NCBI GenBank assembly: GCA_035498405.1
Contig: DATKAE010000089.1
Span: 1 to 64,000, forward strand
Origin: DATBFU01 sp035498405
Lineage (GTDB): Bacteria > Acidobacteriota > Thermoanaerobaculia > UBA5066 > Gp7-AA6
Length of the DNA stretch: 64,000 bases
Direction of reading: 5' to 3'
Positions 17,173 through 24,355 of the stretch are shown one piece after another. The position numbers and the translations under genes were made by a program. Under the pieces are notes generated by a model. It was given only the letters and a program-made list of their open reading frames with translations. It was not told the DNA's origin and ran no database searches. Numbering within the stretch: the first letter of the stretch is position 1; every line of letters begins with the position of its first letter.

Positions 17173-17430
17173 ATGAGAGCTCTGAAGGAGTTCCTGTTTG
17201 GGCTGTTCGGGTACGAAACCGCGCAGCAGGCGCAGGAGATCCGCGCCTCGATGGAAAGGCTATTTCTGCTCGTGACCTTCGGCGACATGCTCGGGCTGCC
17301 GATTATGCCGCCCTACTACGCCCTGCGTCTCCTGCCCTACGTCACCGGGGCTGTCCGCGGCTGGAAGCGCGGGCTCATGCGGGAACGGCAGTTCGGCGCG
17401 GGCCACGAGCACGATCTCCACGGGGTGTAG
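17173..17430 (+). CDS. Small membrane-like protein A of ATPase cassette
   Basis: This 85-residue protein starts at ATG 17173 (the longer open frame upstream is antisense to the divergent gene). Its core, RASMERLFLLVTFGDML followed by GLPIMPPYYALRLLPYV, is nearly repeated in the next small gene. The core is a hydrophobic segment interrupted by a PPYY turn, then a basic WKRGLMRER stretch. This suggests a membrane hairpin or peripheral anchor. The family is not recognised. The gene opens a run of four same-strand genes that ends with two ArsA-like ATPases, so the product may be a partner or client of those ATPases. Confidence 0.7.
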   Translation: MRALKEFLFGLFGYETAQQAQEIRASMERLFLLVTFGDMLGLPIMPPYYALRLLPYVTGAVRGWKRGLMRERQFGAGHEHDLHGV

Positions 17431-17536
17431 CGGGCTCCGACGATTTCTTTTTCAACGAGGATGATTCGTTTGCATCCCCGGGCGGATCGCCCAGTCCGTT
17501 TAGGCTTTCTGGTGTCTCGGGGGCAAGGAGGACGGA

Positions 17537-17824
17537 ATGGCCAAGAAAGAAGAAGAGGAGAAGCCCGGGGGGCTCAAAGGGTTCTGGCGGGGCTTCCGCG
17601 AGACGATCTACGGCATGTCGGCGCACGACATGACACGGGCCGCGCTGCGGACGCGCGCTTCGATGGAGCACCTGTTCATCCTCATCACGATGGGGGACCT
17701 CCTCGGTATCCCGATTCTTCCGCCCTACTACAGCTTGAGACTGCTGCCTTACGTCGTGCCGCAAGTCGCGACCTGGAAGCGGCGCATGCTGCGGGAGAAG
17801 GACGTCTCCGACGCCATGTTCTGA
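17537..17824 (+). CDS. Small membrane-like protein B of ATPase cassette
   Basis: This 95-residue paralogue of the preceding gene has a charged N-terminus (MAKKEEEEKPGG), then RASMEHLFILITMGDLLGIP, ILPPYYSLRLLPYVV and a basic WKRRMLREK end. The shared pattern with protein A is RASMExLFxLxTxGDxLGxPIxPPYYxLRLLPYV. A ribosome site (AGGAGG) precedes the ATG. The 106-base gap to the previous gene holds no other gene. Two copies of a small hydrophobic protein next to two copies of a Get3-like ATPase suggest a matched pair system, which is an inference. Confidence 0.75.
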   Translation: MAKKEEEEKPGGLKGFWRGFRETIYGMSAHDMTRAALRTRASMEHLFILITMGDLLGIPILPPYYSLRLLPYVVPQVATWKRRMLREKDVSDAMF

Positions 17825-17894
17825 GGGGGCAGCCCTGGGGCTCGGGAGACCACGAGAATTCCCGCCCGAAGAGCCTTCGAGAGGAGATGCCGCA

Positions 17895-18905
17895 ATGGGA
17901 ATGAAAGAGGTCTTTGAGAAGAACCCCGACCGCCGCTACATCATGTTTGGAGGCAAGGGCGGGCTGGGGAAGACGACCTTCTCGGCCGCCACCGCCTACT
18001 GGCTCGCTTCCCAGGGCAAGAGAGTTCTCGTCTTCTCGGTCGACCCGCAGGCCTCGCTGACGGATATCTTCCAGCGTGACATCTTCGGCAAGGGGCCGGT
18101 GAAGATCATGGAAAACCTGTGGGCGCAGGAGATCGACGCCGACAGCCACATCAAGGAATACCAACAGGAGATCCGCCAGAAGATCCTCGACAAGTATGGC
18201 CTCGCGGAGGTGCCCGAAGAGATCGAGCACTACATCCGGGCCGCCAGCGCCGAGCCGGCAATGGAGGAGAGCGCGATCTTCGACGCCGTGGTGGACGTCG
18301 TCGTCAAAGGGGACTACGACTACTACATCTACGACCTCGTCCCTCTCGGGCACGCCCTGTACTACCTCTCGATGGCCAAGGTCTACGACGAGTGGATCAA
18401 CAAGGTGACGAAGCTGCGGGAGGAGATGCGCGAATACGAGGAGATGGTCAGCCGCCTGAAGCGCCAGAAGGAGACCGAGCAGGACGAGATCCTGAGGGAG
18501 CTGCTCTACATCAAGGAACGGATCAACGCGTCGTCCTCGATCCTGACGGACAAGAAGAAGACGGCCTTCTTCTTCGTGGTCGTGCCCGAGGATACGATCA
18601 TCAAAGACACGCTGAAGGCGGCCGGTCTGTTCTCGCAGTTCAACGTGCCGATCGGCGGCTACATCGTCAACCGCGTCATCCCCCGCGGCCTGCTCAATCA
18701 GGCGATTCCCGATTACCTGAAGAACCGGATCCAGATGCAGGAACGGCACCTCGCGGAGATCCGATCGGCACTTGGCGACCAGGTGCTGGCCTATGTTCCG
18801 GAGCTGGATCGCGACGTGACCGGCCTTCCGATGATCGCGAAGCTCGCGGAGATCATGTACGCCGATCAGATCGGCGGAGTCGTCGGCCAGGGAGCCGGCG
18901 CATGA
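17895..18905 (+). CDS. ArsA/Get3-like ATPase 1
   Basis: This 336-residue SIMIBI-class ATPase has the deviant Walker A GGKGGLGKTT near residues 19-28 with the signature lysine. Switch I is SVDPQAS, which keeps the catalytic Asp. Switch II reads DLVPLGH instead of the usual DTAPTGH. A Glu/Arg-rich coiled segment lies at about 175-215. There is no cysteine anywhere, so it has neither the arsenite-binding Cys of ArsA nor the CxxC zinc site of Get3. Function in arsenite export is therefore unlikely. It overlaps the next ATPase gene by ATGA, and the pair probably forms a heterodimer. The ribosome site is GAGGAG before ATG 17895. Confidence 0.85.
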   Translation: MGMKEVFEKNPDRRYIMFGGKGGLGKTTFSAATAYWLASQGKRVLVFSVDPQASLTDIFQRDIFGKGPVKIMENLWAQEIDADSHIKEYQQEIRQKILDKYGLAEVPEEIEHYIRAASAEPAMEESAIFDAVVDVVVKGDYDYYIYDLVPLGHALYYLSMAKVYDEWINKVTKLREEMREYEEMVSRLKRQKETEQDEILRELLYIKERINASSSILTDKKKTAFFFVVVPEDTIIKDTLKAAGLFSQFNVPIGGYIVNRVIPRGLLNQAIPDYLKNRIQMQERHLAEIRSALGDQVLAYVPELDRDVTGLPMIAKLAEIMYADQIGGVVGQGAGA

Positions 18906-19882
18906 ACCACATCGAGAAGTCCCTGCGCGTTTACCTCGGGGAGCACCCCGGTCTGAAATACCTCTTCTTTGGCGGCAAGGGGGGCGTCGGAAAGACGGTT
19001 TTTGCGGCCGCCACGGCGATATGGCACGCCCAGCAGGGGCGCCGGACGATTCTCGCCTCGACCAATCCGGTCCACAGCCTGACGAATCTCCTGGGCCAGG
19101 ACGTTCTCGGAAAGCACACGCCGGTGGAGGGAGTTCCCAACCTCTGGGCCTACGAAATCGAGACGAAGGATACGATCGAACGGAGCAAGACCGAGATTCG
19201 CGAGAAGATCAAGTGGTTCCTGAAGTTTGCGGACATCTCAACGAAAGCCGAGGACTTCGTGGAGTCGGCGACGATGAACCCGGCGTTCGAGGAGTCGGCC
19301 ATGTTCGAGAACATGATCGACCTGATGTTCAAGAACGAGTATGACGTCTACGCCTTCGACACGGCGCCGACCGCCAACGCGCGGAGGCTCCTCGGGATGT
19401 CGAAGGTCTACTCGTTGTGGGTCAACAAGATGTTGAAGAGCCGGGAGGAAGCGAAGACCCTGCGAGAGATGCTCTCCTTTACCAAGAGGAAGGAGGCCGA
19501 CCCGCTGATGGATTACCTCCTCAGTTTCCGCGATCGGATGGAGCACGGACGGTTGCTTCTGACCGATCCGGAAAAGACCTCGTTCTTCTTCATCACCCTG
19601 CCCGAGGCGCTTCCGATCGCCGTCATCACCCGATTCATCCAGTGGTTCCACGACTTCGGGATCCCCGTCGGCGGCGTCATCGTCAATATGCTGATCGACG
19701 CTTCCTCGGTCGGGCCGGAATCAGCGGAATTCGTCAGGAACCGGGTTGCGATGCAACAGGAGCACATGCGGACGGTGTGGCAGAAGTTCGACGGCAGCGT
19801 CCGTGCCATCGTCCCTCTCTTCGAGACCGAGATCCGAGGGCTGCCGATGCTCCGCCGGTTGAGCGACGCCCTGTTCGTCTGA
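18902..19882 (+). CDS. ArsA/Get3-like ATPase 2
   Basis: This 326-residue paralogue of the preceding ATPase starts at the ATG of an ATGA overlap. Walker A is GGKGGVGKT. Switch I reads STNPVHSL, so the Asp that serves as catalytic base in Get3/ArsA (STDPAHS) is Asn here. Switch II is the canonical DTAPT. The two paralogues therefore differ at complementary positions. The central region is helical and Glu/Lys-rich (SREEAKTLREMLSFTKRKEADP). It lacks all cysteines. The likely role is ATP-dependent handling of a hydrophobic or membrane protein, perhaps the small proteins encoded upstream, rather than metal export. Confidence 0.85.
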   Translation: MNHIEKSLRVYLGEHPGLKYLFFGGKGGVGKTVFAAATAIWHAQQGRRTILASTNPVHSLTNLLGQDVLGKHTPVEGVPNLWAYEIETKDTIERSKTEIREKIKWFLKFADISTKAEDFVESATMNPAFEESAMFENMIDLMFKNEYDVYAFDTAPTANARRLLGMSKVYSLWVNKMLKSREEAKTLREMLSFTKRKEADPLMDYLLSFRDRMEHGRLLLTDPEKTSFFFITLPEALPIAVITRFIQWFHDFGIPVGGVIVNMLIDASSVGPESAEFVRNRVAMQQEHMRTVWQKFDGSVRAIVPLFETEIRGLPMLRRLSDALFV

Positions 19883-19941
19883 AGAGCCCCGCGGCGCAGG
19901 AGCCGAAGCCGGGGGAGACGAGGTAACGCGGTTCCGGCGGG

Positions 19942-20604
19942 CTAGTCGCTTTTCCGGTAGAGGCCGTTGGCGGACACGCGGCGGCCGACTTCCGTCCTGG
20001 GGCGCGCGGTTCGCGTGGGCTCGAGGGGATGGAGGCCGAAGCGCGAGAGCTCCTGGTCGAGCCTCGCCGCGTCGACGAGGAAGTGTCTTCCGCTGTCGAA
20101 GCCCTCGTAAAGATCGCGCTCGCCCGCAACGGGATGCGTCCCGCGCCCCGTCAGGTCCGTCTCGGGCGTGAAAACCGAGACGAGTAGCCTCCCGCCGGGC
20201 TTCAGAACCCGGGCCGTCTCCCGGAGCGCACGGTCCCACTCCGCGCGGCTCTGCGCGCAGTGGTAGACGCCGAGCGCGAGGACGAGATCGAAGGTACCGT
20301 CGGCGGCGAAGGAAAGATCGTCCATGAGCCCGACCCGCACACGGCGGTCGGCCTCGGCGGCCCCCAGGATCGCGGCGACGCGGTCCCGCGTTTTGGCGAC
20401 CATGGCCGGCGAGGAATCGACGGCCTCGACGTCGAATCCCGCCTGCGCCAGAAACACGGCGTTGCGGCCGGCCGCGCAGCCGAGGTCCAGGACCCGCACG
20501 GTCGCGGGATCGGCGTACTCGCGCGCGAGCTCCGTCAGGCGAACGTCCGGCTCGCGAGCGGCAAACCGCGCGATATTTTCCGGTGAGTCCCAGAACGAGG
20601 ACAT
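19942..20604 (-). CDS. Class I SAM-dependent methyltransferase
   Basis: This 220-residue Rossmann-fold methyltransferase has motif I VLDLGCAAGRNAVFLAQAG, an acidic end of strand 2 (VEAVDSSPAM), motif post-I (VRVGLMDDLSF), and the later FDLVLALGVYHC and RVLKPGGRLLVSVF segments. The family methylates small molecules; the substrate cannot be told. It resembles the TehB/UbiE-like small methyltransferases. It is a single gene on the minus strand, convergent with the ATPase cassette. Confidence 0.85.
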   Translation of the reverse strand: MSSFWDSPENIARFAAREPDVRLTELAREYADPATVRVLDLGCAAGRNAVFLAQAGFDVEAVDSSPAMVAKTRDRVAAILGAAEADRRVRVGLMDDLSFAADGTFDLVLALGVYHCAQSRAEWDRALRETARVLKPGGRLLVSVFTPETDLTGRGTHPVAGERDLYEGFDSGRHFLVDAARLDQELSRFGLHPLEPTRTARPRTEVGRRVSANGLYRKSD

Positions 20605-20692
20605 GGGCGATTCTGACAGCGCTTCTTCCAGGAAGGAACAACGCCCTGTCCGGCTGTCTTCCTACCCTTTCTGGCGCCAGACCGAGGCGATG

Positions 20693-20728
20693 ACCCTGAG
20701 GACCCTTGTCGGCCGAGGGGCTCAGGGT
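20693..20728. repeat. Stem-loop in intergenic region
   Basis: ACCCTGAG at 20693-20700 pairs perfectly with CTCAGGGT at 20721-20728 around a GC-rich loop that can add further CCC/GGG pairs. It sits between two divergently transcribed genes, so it is not obviously a terminator; it has the form of a REP-like dispersed palindrome. Confidence 0.45.
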
Positions 20729-20815
20729 CGCCCGCCTGACTGAGGCAAATGCATCTTGCGGAAGATCGAGCCCTGCCTCAAGGTCGCCTCACATGAGTGC
20801 GTCGCAGGGGCGGGG

Positions 20816-22141
20816 ATGCCGAGGCTGTTGATCATCCAGGCGACCGGGTATCGGCGCCGCGACGTCCGCGTTCCCTACAAACTCCGCAAGCGAAAGCTCG
20901 TCGGCGCCGTTCTTCCTTATCTCGGCGCGCTGGCGCCGAAGGAATGGGACGTGACGCTCGTGGACGACGCCACCGAAGACGTCGATTACGACGCCGACGT
21001 GGACGCCGTCGCGATCACGATCCGCACGGTGACGTCCCTGCGGGGATACGAAATCGCGCGAACATTCCGGGACCGGAACATCCCCGTGTTGATGGGCGGC
21101 CCCCACGCGACCTTTCACGCGGAGGAGATCGCCCGGCACGCCGACGCCGTGTGTATCGGCGAGGCCGAGGGAGTCTTTCCCAGAATGCTCGAGGACGCCG
21201 CGGCGGGGCGGCTGCAGAAGTTCTACCGTCGGGACTCCTCGGCGCCCCTCGACAACATGCCGGCGCCGCGGTGGGACCTCCTCGATCGGTCGAAATACGT
21301 CTTCTACCGGCCCTTCGTCATTCAGTATTCGCGGGGATGCCCCTTCACGTGCGATTTCTGCGCCGAGCGGCGGCTCAACGGGGACTACGGCTACCGATTC
21401 CGCCCCGTGGAGGAGGTGGTCGAAGACATCAAGAGATGCGGAAGCCGGCACATCTTTTTCGCCGCCAGCCAGTTCGCCGGCGACAAGGCCCACGCGATGG
21501 AATTGATGGAGGCTCTGATTCCGCTCAAGATCCGCTGGTCCACGTTGATCTCCGCCCACTTCTGCCTCGACACGACATTCCTCGACCTCGCCCGGCGATC
21601 CGGCCTCCTGCACGTCAACATGGGAATCGAGAGCATCGACCAGAACACGTTGAAGACGATGCACAAGGGCTTCAACCGGGTCAGGCAGTATGAGGAGGTC
21701 CTGCGCAATCTGACCGCGCGCGGGATCAGTTACTCCCTGAATTTCGTGTTCGGATCCGATGCCGAAGAAGAGGACGTCTTCGACACGACCCTGCGCTTCT
21801 TGAGCGAGCAGAAGGCCGAGACCGCCTACTTCAACATCCTCATACCGCTACGGGGAACGGCGTTGTACGAGCGCTTCAAGGCCGAGGGCCGTCTTCTCGA
21901 CGAGGAAAACATGGAGAGATGGCCGGAGTTGTCGTGCCACTTCAAGCCCCTGCGCTACGGGCCGGAGGAGCTGGTGCGCCGCGTGGCGAGGATACGCCGG
22001 GAGTTTTACACGCACCGCTCCGCGGTGCGCCGGCTGCCGGTCCCCCGCCGCAAGTCCCACTTCGCCGCCTGGAACCTGCATTTTCTGCAGAAGAAGGTCG
22101 CGAGAAACCTCGACTCGATGCGCGATTTCACCGAGTTCTAG
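20816..22141 (+). CDS. B12-binding domain radical SAM enzyme
   Basis: This 441-residue protein starts at ATG 20816, which begins directly with the B12-domain strand (MPRLLIIQATGYRRRD); an upstream TTG is less likely. Residues of about 1-140 form a cobalamin-binding Rossmann domain (VDAVAITIRTVTSLRGYEIA, PVLMGGPHATFHAEEIARHADAVCIGEAE). The radical SAM core carries the CxxxCxxC cluster motif at Cys175, Cys179 and Cys182 (SRGCPFTCDFCAERR). Family members are methyltransferases and ring-forming enzymes of the BchE/HpnP/P-methylase type; the substrate is not determined here. The neighbouring methyltransferase is divergent and may be unrelated. Confidence 0.88.
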   Translation: MPRLLIIQATGYRRRDVRVPYKLRKRKLVGAVLPYLGALAPKEWDVTLVDDATEDVDYDADVDAVAITIRTVTSLRGYEIARTFRDRNIPVLMGGPHATFHAEEIARHADAVCIGEAEGVFPRMLEDAAAGRLQKFYRRDSSAPLDNMPAPRWDLLDRSKYVFYRPFVIQYSRGCPFTCDFCAERRLNGDYGYRFRPVEEVVEDIKRCGSRHIFFAASQFAGDKAHAMELMEALIPLKIRWSTLISAHFCLDTTFLDLARRSGLLHVNMGIESIDQNTLKTMHKGFNRVRQYEEVLRNLTARGISYSLNFVFGSDAEEEDVFDTTLRFLSEQKAETAYFNILIPLRGTALYERFKAEGRLLDEENMERWPELSCHFKPLRYGPEELVRRVARIRREFYTHRSAVRRLPVPRRKSHFAAWNLHFLQKKVARNLDSMRDFTEF

Positions 22142-22142
22142 C

Positions 22143-24233
22143 TCAGTTGGCCGGGGCCACCCCGAGCGCCTGGTAGAGCGCTGCCGCGTCGTACACAGTT
22201 GCGCCCTTGATCACCACGACCACGCGGCGGATGTCGGAGATCCGAGCGACCGGGTCGCCGTCCACGAGAATCACGTCGGCGACCTTCTGGGGCGCGATCG
22301 ATCCGGATTCGCGGTCGTGGTTCATCACGCGCGCCGCGCCGAGGGTGGCCAGTTGCAGGACCTTGGGGGCCGGGATCCCGGCGCTGACGTAGTCCTCCAG
22401 CTCTCGATGCAGCGCGAAACCCGCGAGGGCATCGGTGCCGGCGACGATCGGCTGGCCCGAGTCGTACAGTAGCTTCAGCATCCGCAACATCGCCTGGTAG
22501 GAATCCCGGTAGCGCTGGTCCATCCCCTCCGGCACGGGAAGGCCTCCGCCGAGATACCCGCGGCGGATCTGCGCGGGGAGCCGGTTCGCCACGGGTGCCA
22601 TGTCGGGCGCCATGACGCCGGGTCTCGCGACGAACATCTCCTCGAAGACGTTGACCGTCGGGTCCAACACGGTGTGGTGTGACTGGAGGAGCCGCAGGAA
22701 AGCGCGGACGCGCTCCGAGTCGAGATCGAGCTCGGCGGCGTGCTCGGCCACAGCGGTAAAGCGCGCGGGCGTTCGTGTGTCCTTGACCCTGTCGAACTCG
22801 AAGTTCAGGAACCAGAAGTTTGCGTGCTGGACCTCGTCGTAGCCTTGCTCGACCGCCTGCTGCATGGTCATGAACGCAGGCACGTGCCCGCTCAACCGCA
22901 TTCCCGAGCGGTGCGTCTCCGCGGCGATGACCGGCACCAGCTCCGGCTTGATCGAGCTGTAGATCTTGATCTGCTCGTACCCGAGCGATTTGTAGCGCTG
23001 GATGTCGGCCTTGGCTTCCTCGGGCGTGTCGGCGAATACCTTGGAGGGACCCTGGTACGGACCCCGGCCGTCGATGAAGCCGGCCATCAGGATGTGCGGT
23101 CCGACGAGGGTCCCCGCATCGAATTTCGATCGAAGGTCGTGCAGATGGTCGATGTCGTTGGCCATGTCGCGCACCGTCGTCACGCCCGCCGCGAGGTGGA
23201 GTATCCCGTCGTCCCATTCGCCCAGGTGGACGTGCATGTCCCAGAGTCCCGGCAGGAGCATCTTTCCCTTCGCGTCCAGCGTCTCGTGCGCCGGAACCGA
23301 CTTCAGGGTCCCGTCGGGCCCGACCCCCGCGATGCGCCCGTTGACGATCAGCACCGACATGCCGCTCTTGACGGTGGCGGTCTCGCTGTCGAAGAGGCGC
23401 GCATTCTGGATCAGGAGAGGCGTCGCGAGCTTCCTCTGCAACTTCTTCGCGACCTCTTCGCCGCGCTGGGAGGCGCGGGCCTTCTGGGCTTCCAGGAGCG
23501 CCGGCCAGGTCGACTCCGCGCCCTCGCGAACCGTCACTGCCCAATCGCTCCCGGTCGCAAAGAGGCTGCCGTCTTCGGCGAGCCACACGGGACTCGGCGT
23601 GAAGGCGAGGCCGGTCTCTTCGTACAGCGTCACCTTCTGTTTCTTTCCGCCGACTTCGACGGTGCGATCGCGCACGCGCTGGATCGAGGCCTCGCCCTCG
23701 GGAAGCAACGGCAGGCGGCCGCCGGGCGCGGCCAGCAGGGCCGTCTCCATCTCCCCGGTCAGCACGGCGTCGATCGGGACGTAGAAGGCCGGGCTACCGA
23801 GCCGCTTCTCGCCCTTCTCCGCCTTGTTGCTCCAGGTGGCCTTCCCTTCGGCGAGACGGAAGTGCTCTTCCACCGGACCCTTCAAGTAGTCGTTTCCCGT
23901 GGCGTCGACTTCCGTGGGGATCCCCGCGCGGTCGACGGCGATCCGCGTCATGATTTTCGGGCCGCGCCCCCGGTCGTTGAACGCGAAGAAGTTGTGCCGC
24001 GCGCCATCCGGCGTGATCCACACCGCCAGGACGCCCGCCCTGTTTCCCGCCAGCGAGAACGAGTAGCGAATGGCGTCGGCGGGCACTTCCGCCGGCACGG
24101 TGATGAGCGAGGCCTGAACGTCCTTCTGGGCGGTCTCGGCCTGCGGTCCGCTCGCTTCGGAGCGGCTCGCGGCGGCTGTGGCCAAGACCAGAATCGCGAG
24201 GACGAGACGAGTCCGGTATCGGCGCGAATCCAT
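22143..24233 (-). CDS. Secreted metal-dependent amidohydrolase
   Basis: The 696-residue product starts at ATG 24233, preceded by GGGGAGGAATC, and carries a signal peptide (RTRLVLAILVLATAAASRSEA). Residues of about 30-330 are a family-specific N-terminal region. The amidohydrolase domain begins near LLIQNARLFDSETATVKSG and contains the metal-binding HxH (GLWDMHVHLGEWDD), later His residues and the catalytic Asp in GTDALAGF. The end ATLGAARVMNHDRESGSI and ADVILVDGDPVARISDIR is typical of imidazolonepropionase-like and prolidase-like secreted amidohydrolases. It ends 1 base from the convergent radical SAM gene. The substrate is probably a peptide or cyclic amide. Confidence 0.88.
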   Translation of the reverse strand: MDSRRYRTRLVLAILVLATAAASRSEASGPQAETAQKDVQASLITVPAEVPADAIRYSFSLAGNRAGVLAVWITPDGARHNFFAFNDRGRGPKIMTRIAVDRAGIPTEVDATGNDYLKGPVEEHFRLAEGKATWSNKAEKGEKRLGSPAFYVPIDAVLTGEMETALLAAPGGRLPLLPEGEASIQRVRDRTVEVGGKKQKVTLYEETGLAFTPSPVWLAEDGSLFATGSDWAVTVREGAESTWPALLEAQKARASQRGEEVAKKLQRKLATPLLIQNARLFDSETATVKSGMSVLIVNGRIAGVGPDGTLKSVPAHETLDAKGKMLLPGLWDMHVHLGEWDDGILHLAAGVTTVRDMANDIDHLHDLRSKFDAGTLVGPHILMAGFIDGRGPYQGPSKVFADTPEEAKADIQRYKSLGYEQIKIYSSIKPELVPVIAAETHRSGMRLSGHVPAFMTMQQAVEQGYDEVQHANFWFLNFEFDRVKDTRTPARFTAVAEHAAELDLDSERVRAFLRLLQSHHTVLDPTVNVFEEMFVARPGVMAPDMAPVANRLPAQIRRGYLGGGLPVPEGMDQRYRDSYQAMLRMLKLLYDSGQPIVAGTDALAGFALHRELEDYVSAGIPAPKVLQLATLGAARVMNHDRESGSIAPQKVADVILVDGDPVARISDIRRVVVVIKGATVYDAAALYQALGVAPAN

Positions 24234-24355
24234 GATTCCTCCCCAAACGGCCGCCGGGATGATCGCCAATTTCCTCCCGGGCAGCAACTCGTTTCCGTGG
24301 CTGTCGCCGTACGGCGCGCGATCTACAATCCGAGGGACGTTTCCAGAGTGACACA

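Noticed and set aside
17895..19882. Arsenite pump ATPase (ArsA) annotation
   Set aside because: Both ATPases lack cysteines needed for arsenite binding, and no arsB, arsD or arsR gene is nearby.
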